A stretch of 64,000 nt of DNA, taken from Ruminococcus flavefaciens. GTDB taxonomy: Bacteria; Bacillota; Clostridia; Oscillospirales; Ruminococcaceae. The position numbers and the translations under genes were made by a program. Location: positions 127,359 to 191,358 of the forward strand of contig NZ_FNWV01000002.1 of NCBI RefSeq assembly GCF_900108555.1, in the 5' to 3' direction. The notes below the pieces were generated by a model that had not been told where the DNA came from, did not search any database, and saw nothing but the letters and a program-made list of their open reading frames with translations. Each line of letters starts with the position of its first letter. The first letter of the stretch is position 1. Positions 1-8,064 of this stretch are shown piece after piece.

Positions 1-548
1 GCTTTCAGGTCAGGTGTAAGACCTGCGATTATGTCATCGTCTGAAAGTACGAGCTTTTCATGAGTATAGGGTGCGCTGTTATCGTCAAGCACAGGAGCGG
101 AAACGCCTGTAGGAGCACCTTTCTTCTCATATGTCTGACCGTACGCTGTATTATCATCAAGTACAGGAGCGGATACGCCTGTAGGAGCACCCTTTTTCTC
201 ATACGCTTGACCGTAAGATATATTATCATCAAGGACGGGGGCTGATATTCCCGAAGGAGCACCTCTTCTGTCGTCTGCCTGACCGTAACCCATACTGTCA
301 TCAAGCACAGGAGCTGATATGCCTGTTGGAGCGCCTTTTTTCGCGCTGTCTGAAACAAAGCTGTCCATATCATCGAGTACAGGAGCAGATACTCCTGTAG
401 GACCGTCTTTCTTTGGTGCGGGAGCTGCATATCCGAAATCATCGAGGACAGGGGCGGTAACACCTGTAGGTCCTTCTTTTCTGGAAGCCTCGGGAGTATA
501 GGTTATCTCCTCGGGGAGTCCTCCGATTGGATTGTTTTCATCGTACAT
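1..548 (-). CDS. Repeat protein, N-terminal part (runs off the window)
   Basis: The frame is open from an ATG at 548 to the window edge (182 codons seen, 3' end missing). A GAGGTG ribosome site precedes the ATG. After about 25 residues the protein carries six copies of a 23-24 residue unit with the core PTGVSAPVLDD, starting near residues 26, 49, 72, 96, 120 and 144; linkers between cores are rich in Tyr, Gly, Gln and Lys. The visible end leaves the repeats with a charged segment (LSDDDIIAGLTPD). There is no signal peptide or membrane segment in this part, so this half looks cytoplasmic or is a tail attached to a later domain. It starts 14 bases after the transglutaminase-like gene and probably shares its transcript. 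I do not recognise the family. The regular DNA repeat (about 72 bp) makes copy-number change likely. Confidence 0.8.
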   Translation of the reverse strand, partial: MYDENNPIGGLPEEITYTPEASRKEGPTGVTAPVLDDFGYAAPAPKKDGPTGVSAPVLDDMDSFVSDSAKKGAPTGISAPVLDDSMGYGQADDRRGAPSGISAPVLDDNISYGQAYEKKGAPTGVSAPVLDDNTAYGQTYEKKGAPTGVSAPVLDDNSAPYTHEKLVLSDDDIIAGLTPDLK

Positions 549-562
549 AATCAACACCTCGT

Positions 563-1759
563 TTAATGAGAATTAATAAAATCCGTAATGCTTATATCTT
601 TGCCGTTGGATACTGTGGAATAGTAAGACAGGACAAGAGAAGCGTCAACAGAGTCTATAAGATCATCGCCGTTCACGTCGGCATATTTTGTCTGTTCAGA
701 GCTGAATGAGCGTGTACCGTTTCCTGATGAGATACGCGCATATTCAGCAAGTATCATGGAAGCATCGACAGAGTCCACGAACTTGTCGCCGTTAAGGTCG
801 CCCAGCGAATAGGTTGGCGGTTTATATTCGTACTGAGAAATAGGATAAGCCTTTTTGAACTCCTCTGAATTGTAGTCGGGGAATGAAAGCCCGTTGTCAT
901 TGCGGGGGATATGGGTTATATTAGGGCTTACAGAGTCGAAATCGTCCGAGCCTTTCAGAAAATACAGGAAATAATGTCCGTTATATCTCAGATCCCATGT
1001 AGGATCGAGGAGATAGTACTTTTCGCCAAGCTTTACTATGAGCCATACATGGTTGCCGTCGGGGTTCGCACCGCTGATATCGTGGGATATACCTGCGATA
1101 ACACGGCAGGGTATCCCCGAATCGTTATACATCTTATAAAGAAGCTGTGCAACGCCCTGACAAACGGCATTGCCGTTTATTACAGCATTGTAGGCTGAAT
1201 ATATGTATTGATCCTCTAAATCGGTGGAGTAAGAGACCTTTTCCGTGACGTACTTATATATGGCACGTATTTTTTCGTAGTCGGATTTCTGATCGAGAGA
1301 AAGTGCACCGAGTATACGGTCGACTTTATCATCGAGCATGGCTTCTTCCTCGGGAGTTGTATAATACATGACTCTATAGGTGAGTTTTCCCGGATTTTTA
1401 AAGTTTACCAGACATTCGTATTTTTTTACAGCAAAGCGGAGATAGTCGCCTTCATCGCCGCTGCCTGTTTCTTCAAAGGCTTTGAATATAAGCGACTGAG
1501 ATAAAGTTTCCGCTTCTTCTTTTGCCTTGCTTTCATCGCCTGAGAATTTTACATTATCCACGAATATGGTGAATTCGGCAGAACGTGCTTTGAGATATCC
1601 TCGTATCTGTGCAGCTGCGTCATTTGTCGGCAAAGAAACGTTCTCTGATGTTATATCAGGAACAGAAGATCGTGCAGCAAAAGCTGATGTTGGTATAATG
1701 CTGCCTGTAAGAACGACAAGAGAAGAAAGCGCAGCCAGTATTTTTAACGAGTATTTCAT
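563..1759 (-). CDS. Secreted transglutaminase-like protein with C-terminal dockerin
   Basis: A 398-residue exported protein. I chose the ATG at 1759 because a GGAGG site lies just before it; an in-frame ATG six codons upstream has none. Residues 1-29 form a signal peptide ending in SAFA. The middle holds a transglutaminase core fold with the full papain-like triad: Cys200 in NAVCQG, His237 in GNHVW and Asp252 in LLDPTW. Members act as protein cross-linkers or, more often in bacteria, as cysteine peptidases or amidases on walls or peptides; the substrate cannot be told. The last ~70 residues are a type I dockerin with two calcium loops (GDLNGDKFVDSVDAS and DVNGDDLIDSVDAS), which would bind a cohesin on a scaffoldin. 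It lies 25 bases after a paralogue and is surely co-transcribed with it. Confidence 0.9.
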   Translation of the reverse strand: MKYSLKILAALSSLVVLTGSIIPTSAFAARSSVPDITSENVSLPTNDAAAQIRGYLKARSAEFTIFVDNVKFSGDESKAKEEAETLSQSLIFKAFEETGSGDEGDYLRFAVKKYECLVNFKNPGKLTYRVMYYTTPEEEAMLDDKVDRILGALSLDQKSDYEKIRAIYKYVTEKVSYSTDLEDQYIYSAYNAVINGNAVCQGVAQLLYKMYNDSGIPCRVIAGISHDISGANPDGNHVWLIVKLGEKYYLLDPTWDLRYNGHYFLYFLKGSDDFDSVSPNITHIPRNDNGLSFPDYNSEEFKKAYPISQYEYKPPTYSLGDLNGDKFVDSVDASMILAEYARISSGNGTRSFSSEQTKYADVNGDDLIDSVDASLVLSYYSTVSNGKDISITDFINSH

Positions 1760-1784
1760 TTTATGCCTCCTTTGCAAAGGAAGT

Positions 1785-2975
1785 TCACTTTTTGCTTACA
1801 TAATCGCTCAGAGTTTTGTTATCCGAGCTTATTGACTTGTATGCATAGTATGAAAGGATAATAGATGTATCCACAGAGTCGATCTGACCGTTTTTATCAA
1901 TATCAGCGGCATTTTTCTGACCTGCCGAGAATATTCCGCATTTGTCCGAAGATGAAAGCCTTGCGTATTCCGCAAGTATCATGGAAGCGTCAACGGAGTC
2001 TATAAGACCGTCGCCGCTGACATCGCCGAATTCAAACTTCTTGTCGTAAGAATACAGTGCTACACCGTTTTGTTCAGCAAGCTTGTTCAGAGACAGTCCC
2101 TGCTTTTCAACAGCTTTTTTATACTCTTCGGAACTGTCGAGATCGTTTGTGCCTTTCAGCAGGAACTTATTATCTCCGTTACCCAAAATGAAATCAGATA
2201 CAGGATCGCATAGGTAATAAGTACCGTCAATGCATACTGCCGGAATGAAGTGAGAACCGAGTTTACCTGTCAGATCAATTGAGGTAAACATAACTTGTGA
2301 ATCAATGCCTATTTCGGCAAGAGTGCGGATAAACAACTGTACAAAGCCGATGGAGTTTGCTTTTTTATTTACCAGTACCGAATAAGCCGAATAAAGTGAG
2401 AGATCATTTTTATCCTCTACGTGATCGACATTTTTCATAAGTTTTACAAAATAATCGTAACCCTTAGCGACTTTTTCTGCATCAGGAAGGTCTTTGTAAT
2501 TTTCTCCCAATATAAGAGGCATTGCACTGACGAGTTTTTTTATTTGAGTGTCGAGCTCTGTTTCCTGATCGTATGTGGTCATATACGATAACTCAAAATC
2601 TATTTTGAATATATCATCATCAGCAGAGGTCTTGACATTGATATTGCGGACACCTAAAAAAAGATAGCTTCCCTCTTTAGGATTGCCTGTACTATCGAAT
2701 ATCTTTGTCAGGAGCATATCATTGTAATTACTTGATTCTGCTACGCTTACACCTTTTAATGCTACCGTAAAACTCTCGACCCTGTTACGCATCTCACTGC
2801 GTATATATTTCAGCATTTCCTCATCGGAAGTGAATGTAGGAACCTTTACATTGTCATTGGATGTGACTACAGCAGACGACGGAATATCCGTAAAAGCTGC
2901 GTTTACAGGAGCGGCTGAACATACAGCAAGAGAGGCTGTAAGAATTGCTGCAATTGTTTTTGTGAAAATCTTCAT
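1785..2975 (-). CDS. Secreted dockerin protein with degenerate transglutaminase domain
   Basis: A 396-residue paralogue of the next gene, with a signal peptide (cleavage likely after VNA near residue 27), a transglutaminase-like middle domain and a C-terminal dockerin (GDVSGDGLIDSVDAS and DIDKNGQIDSVDTS). Aligning by eye, the catalytic Cys of the sister protein is Ser208 here (KANSIGFVQ), while His242 (GSHF) and Asp257 (LCDPVSD) remain. The Trp after the His and the Trp after the Asp are also lost. A Ser in this position is not expected to work as the thiol nucleophile, so I infer a pseudoenzyme or binding module. A GGGGAG site precedes the ATG at 2975. First gene of a probable three-gene operon with the active paralogue and the repeat protein. 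Confidence 0.85.
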   Translation of the reverse strand: MKIFTKTIAAILTASLAVCSAAPVNAAFTDIPSSAVVTSNDNVKVPTFTSDEEMLKYIRSEMRNRVESFTVALKGVSVAESSNYNDMLLTKIFDSTGNPKEGSYLFLGVRNINVKTSADDDIFKIDFELSYMTTYDQETELDTQIKKLVSAMPLILGENYKDLPDAEKVAKGYDYFVKLMKNVDHVEDKNDLSLYSAYSVLVNKKANSIGFVQLFIRTLAEIGIDSQVMFTSIDLTGKLGSHFIPAVCIDGTYYLCDPVSDFILGNGDNKFLLKGTNDLDSSEEYKKAVEKQGLSLNKLAEQNGVALYSYDKKFEFGDVSGDGLIDSVDASMILAEYARLSSSDKCGIFSAGQKNAADIDKNGQIDSVDTSIILSYYAYKSISSDNKTLSDYVSKK

Positions 2976-2997
2976 AAATGATCTCCCCTATATCTAT

Positions 2998-3027
2998 TAA
3001 TTATAAGAACAGCCGCCGAAGCGGCTG
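2998..3027 (-). terminator. purA terminator with UUCG loop
   Basis: On the minus strand a 7-bp stem CAGCCGC/GCGGCTG closes a stable TTCG tetraloop (3010-3027) and is followed by a weak TTCTTATAATT tract, 14 bases after the purA stop. Confidence 0.6.
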
Positions 3028-3041
3028 AACTGTGTATTTTC

Positions 3042-4319
3042 TTATCTTTCCAGTATCTGTGATCTGTCAGGACCGATACCTACCATGCTTACGTGGCAGC
3101 CTACCAGCTCTTCGAGACGAGCGATATAGTTCTTGCAGTTTGCAGGGAGCTCATCAAAGCTTGCACACTTTGAGATATCCTCGGTAAATCCGGGGAATTC
3201 CTCATATATAGGCTGGCAGCCTTCGAGCTCTTCGAGTGTCGGCGGGAACTCCTTGATAATGCTTCCGTCAGGCTTCTTGTAAGCTACGCACATTTTGAGT
3301 GTGTCGATATTAGCAAGAGTATCGAGCTTGTTGATAGCAAGGCTGTCAAGACCGTTAACTCTTACAGAATGGCGGACGATTACAGCGTCGAACCAGCCTG
3401 TTCTTCTTGGTCTGCCTGTAGTTGTACCGAACTCGCCGCCTACGTTTCTGATCTGATCGCCTGTAGCGTCGTCAAGCTCTGTAGGGAATGGTCCCTTGCC
3501 TACACGGGTAGTATAAGCCTTTGCAACACCGATGATGTTTGTGATGACCTTAGGACCTACACCTGTACCTACGCACACACCTGCTGAAAGTGGGTGTGAT
3601 GAAGTAACATAAGGATATGTGCCGAAGTCGATGTCGAGGAGAGTAGCCTGTGCGCCCTCGAACATGATAGTTTTTCCTGCCTTGTGAGCCTCGAATGTGA
3701 GAACAGAAACATCGTCCATGTAGGGGAGAAGTCTCTTTCCGTACTCTGTATATTCCTTTGTAACAGCGTCAAGGTCGAAAGCCTCACCGCCGTATACCTT
3801 AGTGATTATCTCATTTTTGAGCTTGCCTGTAGACTGTATCTTTTCAGCAAGTACTTCAGGGTGAACGAGGTCGTACATACGTATGCCGCATCTCTCGTAT
3901 TTATCCATGTATGTAGGGCCGATACCTCTCTTTGTAGTACCGATGTCCTTGCCGCCGCGGAATGCTTCGGAAAGACCGTCAAGAGCGATATGCCAAGGCA
4001 TAACGATCTGAGCGCGTGGATCTACCTTGAGGTGACCTACAGTCTTTATACCTCTCGACTCAAGGTTGTCGAGTTCACCGATGAAGTCCTTAGGATCAAG
4101 AACTACACCTGCACCGATAAGGTTGAGGGCATTTGGGTAAAGGATACCCGATGGTACAAGGTGAAGCTTATATACTTCGCCGTTATTTACAACAGTGTGT
4201 CCTGCGTTGTTTCCGCCCTGTGAGCGAACTACAACATCTGCGCGGGAAGCAAGGATATCAATGATCTTGCCCTTTCCTTCGTCTCCCCATTGTGTTCCGA
4301 CTACGATATTTGCAGGCAT
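3042..4319 (-). CDS. purA: Adenylosuccinate synthetase
   Basis: Joins IMP and aspartate at the cost of GTP to give adenylosuccinate, the first step from IMP to AMP; cytoplasmic. The 425-residue product has the family length. The N-terminus carries the signature GTQWGDEGKGKI, followed by the GGNNAGH segment; later come TTKRGIGPTYMDK, the RVGKGPFPTE segment and the GRPRRTGWFDA segment, all diagnostic of PurA. The ATG at 4319 is used because AGAGGAAAAC sits in front of it; the in-frame ATG six codons upstream lacks a ribosome site. It is a single-gene unit with its own promoter and leader hairpin upstream and a terminator downstream. Confidence 0.97.
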   Translation of the reverse strand: MPANIVVGTQWGDEGKGKIIDILASRADVVVRSQGGNNAGHTVVNNGEVYKLHLVPSGILYPNALNLIGAGVVLDPKDFIGELDNLESRGIKTVGHLKVDPRAQIVMPWHIALDGLSEAFRGGKDIGTTKRGIGPTYMDKYERCGIRMYDLVHPEVLAEKIQSTGKLKNEIITKVYGGEAFDLDAVTKEYTEYGKRLLPYMDDVSVLTFEAHKAGKTIMFEGAQATLLDIDFGTYPYVTSSHPLSAGVCVGTGVGPKVITNIIGVAKAYTTRVGKGPFPTELDDATGDQIRNVGGEFGTTTGRPRRTGWFDAVIVRHSVRVNGLDSLAINKLDTLANIDTLKMCVAYKKPDGSIIKEFPPTLEELEGCQPIYEEFPGFTEDISKCASFDELPANCKNYIARLEELVGCHVSMVGIGPDRSQILER

Positions 4320-4347
4320 TTGTTTTCCTCTTTTCATAATATTTATT

Positions 4348-4381
4348 TGTGCAGACAGTTCTGCATCTGTCTAAATGCACA
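4348..4381 (-). promoter_or_regulatory. purA leader inverted repeat
   Basis: TGTGCA-GACAG (4348-4358) pairs with CTGTC-TAAA-TGCACA (4367-4381), an 11-bp stem with a 4-base bulge, lying between the purA promoter and its start. It may be a leader hairpin or a protein operator; the sequence does not decide. Confidence 0.4.
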
Positions 4382-4391
4382 CTTACAATTA

Positions 4392-4420
4392 ATTATATCA
4401 CATTCTTTCGCAAAAAGCAA
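4392..4420 (-). promoter_or_regulatory. purA promoter
   Basis: Minus strand TTGCTT (4420-4415), 17 bases, TATAAT (4397-4392), about 70 bases before the purA ATG. Confidence 0.65.
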
Positions 4421-4450
4421 CACTGCAAGTGAAAGATTTGTCAATACCGC

Positions 4451-4484
4451 AAAAAATGACAAAGGCGCACAAAGTGCGCCTTTT
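4451..4484 (-). terminator. Terminator of the diguanylate cyclase-like gene
   Basis: AAAGGCGCAC (4461-4470), loop AAA, GTGCGCCTTT (4474-4483); on the minus strand a T-rich run (complement of 4451-4456) follows after four bases. It lies three bases after the upstream gene's stop. Confidence 0.75.
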
Positions 4485-4486
4485 GT

Positions 4487-5863
4487 TTACAGACTGTTTT
4501 TCCTCTGGTAATAGAGTTCTTTGTCTTTTTTCATATTTTTTCTTGCTTCGATGAATACATGACGGTAATTCTCGTGCTTGTCGGGAGCATAGGAAGAAGT
4601 TCCCTTTGCAATGCCGAGGATATGCTCCGACTTCTTTGAATTATTGAACTCATTCAGTTCCTCATCGAACTGCTCAAAGAGCAGACTCATTCGGGCAGGG
4701 CTCGTTTCTTCCATTATAGCGATGAATTCGTCACCTGCAACACGGAATACATTTTCTTTCCCGAATACATTTTTGAGTATCCTTCCTGAATTGAACATGA
4801 GCACATCACCTGCTTCAAAGCCGTAATGCGCATTTATGCTCTCAAGACCGTTGAGGTCGAAGAAAGCAACGGAAAAAGTCATATCCTCCGTTTGGAGCTT
4901 TTCATCGAGAGCCTTGATAGTATTTTTATACGCGGCTTTGTTGTATGTATTGGTAAGCTCGTCCTTATACATATTTGCATCTACATAGCTTACGTATTTA
5001 TCCAGCTTTTTGTATACCGATCGGAGATTTGCGGTAACTTCATCATAATCGTCACGCAGTAAATCATTGCCGCTTTCACCGTTTGCCAGAGTTTTTATCA
5101 TTTCGCTCTCGCTGTCAGGCAGGAAATCCAGTTTCTTTATACAGGTATTCATAAGCTGCTCATTTATTCGATGAGTAGCCAGATCAAGCTGATCGACCTC
5201 TTTGAGCATTGCTGTGAAACGTTTTCTGTTCTGCGACATGATTATGAATGAGAGTACTATACCTATGGTCATAGCGATCATGAGTATGACAATGGATATG
5301 ACTCTGTTATTGCTGAGCTTGCCGTCATACCAGTTCGCATCGAAATCCACTCCGACGATGCCTGCTATCTTACCTTCGGAATTGAAAACAGGGCTGTATG
5401 CCGAGTAGAAGCGTCCCCATTCGTCGGTGTATGATTTTTTATCAACATCGGCTACGCCATTGGCGGCGTTTCTGAGTGCTTCGGTGGAGACGATCGGAGC
5501 ACCGAATTCACCGGGAGCATCTTCGGCAGGGTCAATAGTAAAGGTAAACGAGCCGTCTGCTTCCTGTCTTATACCGTAAATATAGTCGAGCTCAATGTTT
5601 TTCTGAAAGGCTCTGAGGGTATCAAGTGCTTTATCATAGCTTTCTGTGCCTTTATCTGAGGCTTGCAGTTTTTCAAGCTCGTCACCGTTTAGCATATATG
5701 CCGCAGTATTGGAAATATCCAACATTCTTTGCTCTATCTGCTCGCGCAGATTTTTCTTGGCAAGCATGGAAAGTATCATAGCCATGAGAATATTTGTGGT
5801 CAGAAGCAAGATAAGTGCAAGAATGAAATTGCGTTTACTTGATCTAAATCTTTTTTCTTTCAT
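4487..5863 (-). CDS. Membrane-bound sensor with GGDEF (diguanylate cyclase) domain
   Basis: A 458-residue protein: membrane helix at about 12-34, an extracellular sensor region of the Cache/PAS-like kind (about 40-185, with the DEWGRFYSAYSP and GIVGVDF segments typical of such sensors), a second membrane helix at about 190-212, a linker, then a C-terminal GGDEF domain. The active-site loop reads AGDEF (residues 376-380), and FFDLNGL fits the metal/substrate motif. A first-position Gly to Ala change is tolerated in some active enzymes, so it probably makes c-di-GMP from two GTP in answer to an outside ligand, but loss of activity is possible. The upstream inhibitory-site RxxD is not obvious. 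It has its own promoter (5916-5944) and terminator. Confidence 0.85.
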   Translation of the reverse strand: MKEKRFRSSKRNFILALILLLTTNILMAMILSMLAKKNLREQIEQRMLDISNTAAYMLNGDELEKLQASDKGTESYDKALDTLRAFQKNIELDYIYGIRQEADGSFTFTIDPAEDAPGEFGAPIVSTEALRNAANGVADVDKKSYTDEWGRFYSAYSPVFNSEGKIAGIVGVDFDANWYDGKLSNNRVISIVILMIAMTIGIVLSFIIMSQNRKRFTAMLKEVDQLDLATHRINEQLMNTCIKKLDFLPDSESEMIKTLANGESGNDLLRDDYDEVTANLRSVYKKLDKYVSYVDANMYKDELTNTYNKAAYKNTIKALDEKLQTEDMTFSVAFFDLNGLESINAHYGFEAGDVLMFNSGRILKNVFGKENVFRVAGDEFIAIMEETSPARMSLLFEQFDEELNEFNNSKKSEHILGIAKGTSSYAPDKHENYRHVFIEARKNMKKDKELYYQRKNSL

Positions 5864-5915
5864 ATAACGCCCCCCCTAAAATAGTAATATAAAAATATTT
5901 TATCTCTATATAATA

Positions 5916-5944
5916 ATTATATCATCTGATGAGTGTACTGTCAA
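5916..5944 (-). promoter_or_regulatory. Promoter of the GGDEF gene
   Basis: Minus strand TTGACA (5944-5939), 17 bases, TATAAT (5921-5916): a consensus vegetative promoter about 50 bases before the ATG at 5863. Confidence 0.8.
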
Positions 5945-6011
5945 TAAAAGACAAAAATATAACTTGCACAAAAAAATCATTAATAATTCTACGTTTGCTG
6001 AATATCCTCAT

Positions 6012-6042
6012 AAAAAGAAAAAAGGCAGCTCATGCTGCCTTT
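6012..6042 (-). terminator. Terminator of the YcxB-like gene
   Basis: AAAGGCAGC (6021-6029), loop TCAT, GCTGCCTTT (6034-6042); on the minus strand the stem runs into TTTCTTTTT. It follows the gene ending at 6099. Confidence 0.8.
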
Positions 6043-6098
6043 GTATTCGTGTTCAAATGATATTATCAAGCTGGCTGCAATGAGCAGCAGGCGGATAT

Positions 6099-6980
6099 TT
6101 AATTTCGCTTTTTGATGCAGTATTCTGCATCTTTTGATCTCCAGCTGATATCATTGTTGTCGAGCTTGGTTTTCAGCTTTTTGATATTCTTAGAGCATAC
6201 CGTATAGTAGCGTTCGTCTTTATCGTGTCCCGTGTATGTGTACTCTACGAACATATCCTTTATTATGACAACGTCCTTGATAGTGCCGTCATCAAGACAG
6301 CGTTCAAAGGATTCATATGTAGTCTTGGGATACTCAAGGTAATAGGTGTTTTTATTGATGTCGTAGATCCTTAATATTGAACTGCATAAGTAATATATAG
6401 CTACACTGTAGAGCAGAATACATATTGTCAGCATTATTGAGGACTTTTTCCTGTATTTTTTCTGCTTTTCTTCGGGTACTATATTCCTTATGAAATTCAG
6501 CTGTTCCTCGGTACACAGGCTTTTTTCAATGGATATATTTCTGTTCAGCGCAAAGAAAAGTGCCAGACGTCTTGAGTCTTCCATGTAACGTTCAGCCTTG
6601 CTGTAATCGTAGGTCGTGTTAAGTGTGGGAGATTTTATATTTACACTGTCGGAGTAAAATGTATACGTAACAAGGTCCTCATTTTCGGCGTGTATCTTCT
6701 TGTAGCCTTTTTTCACAAGAAGCGGTGTGATAATGCGGTCTTTCACAGTGTATGCAAGTAAAAGTAACGGAATGACGAGGGCTGAATAAAAAGTAGAAAC
6801 AGGATTGAATATCAGCATCAATATGAATACGATGACCACTATAACGCAGATGATACTCAGTATTTTATAGATCAGAAATTGTATTTTCAAATGGTCGCTG
6901 TACAGCGGCTTTGTGTAAAAATATTCGGGTTTGCGAAAATCAAAGCGGCAAATTATTTCTTTTTCGTTGTTATCCTGCAT
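6099..6980 (-). CDS. YcxB-like membrane protein
   Basis: A 293-residue protein with two close membrane helices at about 33-85, a cytoplasmic stretch of about 100 residues (VTYTFYSDSVNIKS onward, the pattern of the YcxB-like C-terminal domain, including a tyrosine-rich segment and RRLALFFALNRN), then a third hydrophobic segment near 183-203 and an extra soluble tail of about 85 residues. The YcxB-like family has no known function. The tail after the third helix is longer than usual in the family. A GGGGAA site precedes the ATG at 6980. It follows the metallo-beta-lactamase-fold lipoprotein by 40 bases and may be read with it. Confidence 0.7.
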   Translation of the reverse strand: MQDNNEKEIICRFDFRKPEYFYTKPLYSDHLKIQFLIYKILSIICVIVVIVFILMLIFNPVSTFYSALVIPLLLLAYTVKDRIITPLLVKKGYKKIHAENEDLVTYTFYSDSVNIKSPTLNTTYDYSKAERYMEDSRRLALFFALNRNISIEKSLCTEEQLNFIRNIVPEEKQKKYRKKSSIMLTICILLYSVAIYYLCSSILRIYDINKNTYYLEYPKTTYESFERCLDDGTIKDVVIIKDMFVEYTYTGHDKDERYYTVCSKNIKKLKTKLDNNDISWRSKDAEYCIKKRN

Positions 6981-7020
6981 TTTTTAGTTCCCCTTCTGAA
7001 TTTTTCTCTGTTTGATATAT

Positions 7021-7866
7021 TTATCTTTCGGTCTCAAAGGTTATTTCCGCACCGTTGCTTGTGGCAGTGATATCGCCGTTATAGCAGGTCGCATAGGATT
7101 TTATCTTCAATTCTTCAAGAGCCTTTTGGGTCTTGTTTGAAAACTCTGACGTTGAAGTGCAGGTAACGGCGCATTTAGGCTTTACATTTTTCAGAAAAGC
7201 TTCGAGATTATCAAGCTTTCTGCCGTGATAAGGTACTTTCAGCAGTGTACACTGACCTATATCCATTATCTCGTCAAGCCTTTCCTCCATAGCATCGCCT
7301 GTGAAGAGCAGGGTGTTCTTGTGGTGGACTGCCTTTGTGACGAGAGAGAAGTTGTTCTCGGCACTTTCATCTTCGCCGTAGAAGTCTTTTTTCGGAACAT
7401 AGACAGTGTATTTTACGTCGTCAAGAGTAAATGACAAATTATCGGTGAGCTTCTGCGGCTGTATACCAAGTGAGTCTATAGTCTTGACGTATTTCTTGTA
7501 TTCATCGTTGTTGCCCTCATAGTTGGGAGTTATAAGGTTCTTGACCTCGATGCTGTTGAGTACTTTCGGTGCTCCGCCTACATGATCCTGATCGAAATGA
7601 GTGATTATCAGGTAATCAATAGATGTCCTGCCGCTTTCCTCAAGGAGATTGACGATTTTTTTACCGTCACCCTTTTCACCGCAGTCTATGACAACAGTGC
7701 CTGTTTCCGACTGTAAGACCATAGCGTCAGCCTTGCCTGCTTCGAGGAAAGTTACCTTGAATTCCTTTGCATCGACAGGAGGTCCGTCATCTGAACATGA
7801 AAACAGTGATACGGCTGTGATTACTGAGGCAGCAAAAGCGGCTGCGAGTTTTTTTATCTTAAACAT
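7021..7866 (-). CDS. Metallo-beta-lactamase-fold lipoprotein (ComEC C-domain type)
   Basis: A 281-residue exported lipoprotein: positively charged N-terminus, hydrophobic core and lipobox VSLFSC, so Cys24 should be lipid-modified and the protein held on the outside of the membrane. The rest matches the soluble hydrolase domain seen at the end of ComEC: FLEAGKADAMVLQ, VVIDCGEKGDG, then the metal-binding THFDQDHVGG, TGDA and KVPYHG. Such domains cut DNA or other phosphodiesters with zinc or manganese. The substrate of free-standing lipoprotein forms is not known; extracellular nucleic acid is a fair guess. Divergent from miaB. Confidence 0.8.
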   Translation of the reverse strand: MFKIKKLAAAFAASVITAVSLFSCSDDGPPVDAKEFKVTFLEAGKADAMVLQSETGTVVIDCGEKGDGKKIVNLLEESGRTSIDYLIITHFDQDHVGGAPKVLNSIEVKNLITPNYEGNNDEYKKYVKTIDSLGIQPQKLTDNLSFTLDDVKYTVYVPKKDFYGEDESAENNFSLVTKAVHHKNTLLFTGDAMEERLDEIMDIGQCTLLKVPYHGRKLDNLEAFLKNVKPKCAVTCTSTSEFSNKTQKALEELKIKSYATCYNGDITATSNGAEITFETER

Positions 7867-7995
7867 ATTTCAATTTCTCCTTTCTTCGGGAGAATACACT
7901 CCTACAGTTTATATTATATTTCCCGAAACTTAAAATAATCTTAAAATGAGCAGTAAGCATAATGAGTTTTTTGCTGCATTGTGGCAAATCAATAC

Positions 7996-8024
7996 TTGAA
8001 ATATACTATATTATATGGTATAAT
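7996..8024 (+). promoter_or_regulatory. miaB promoter
   Basis: TTGAAA (7996-8001), 17 bases, TATAAT (8019-8024). Transcription would start near 8031, after the in-frame start at 7981, which rules that start out and supports the TTG at 8065. Confidence 0.85.
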
Positions 8025-8064
8025 TATTTATTACAGGATTTTTACAGAAGGCGAGGTACTGCAA

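Noticed and set aside
29..463. 144-codon minus-strand frame at the left edge
   Set aside because: It is an out-of-frame reading of the 72-bp repeats; the frame with the PTGVSAPVLDD units has a ribosome site and is open to the window edge.
7981..8064. N-terminal extension of miaB
   Set aside because: It overlaps a consensus promoter and precedes the expected transcription start.
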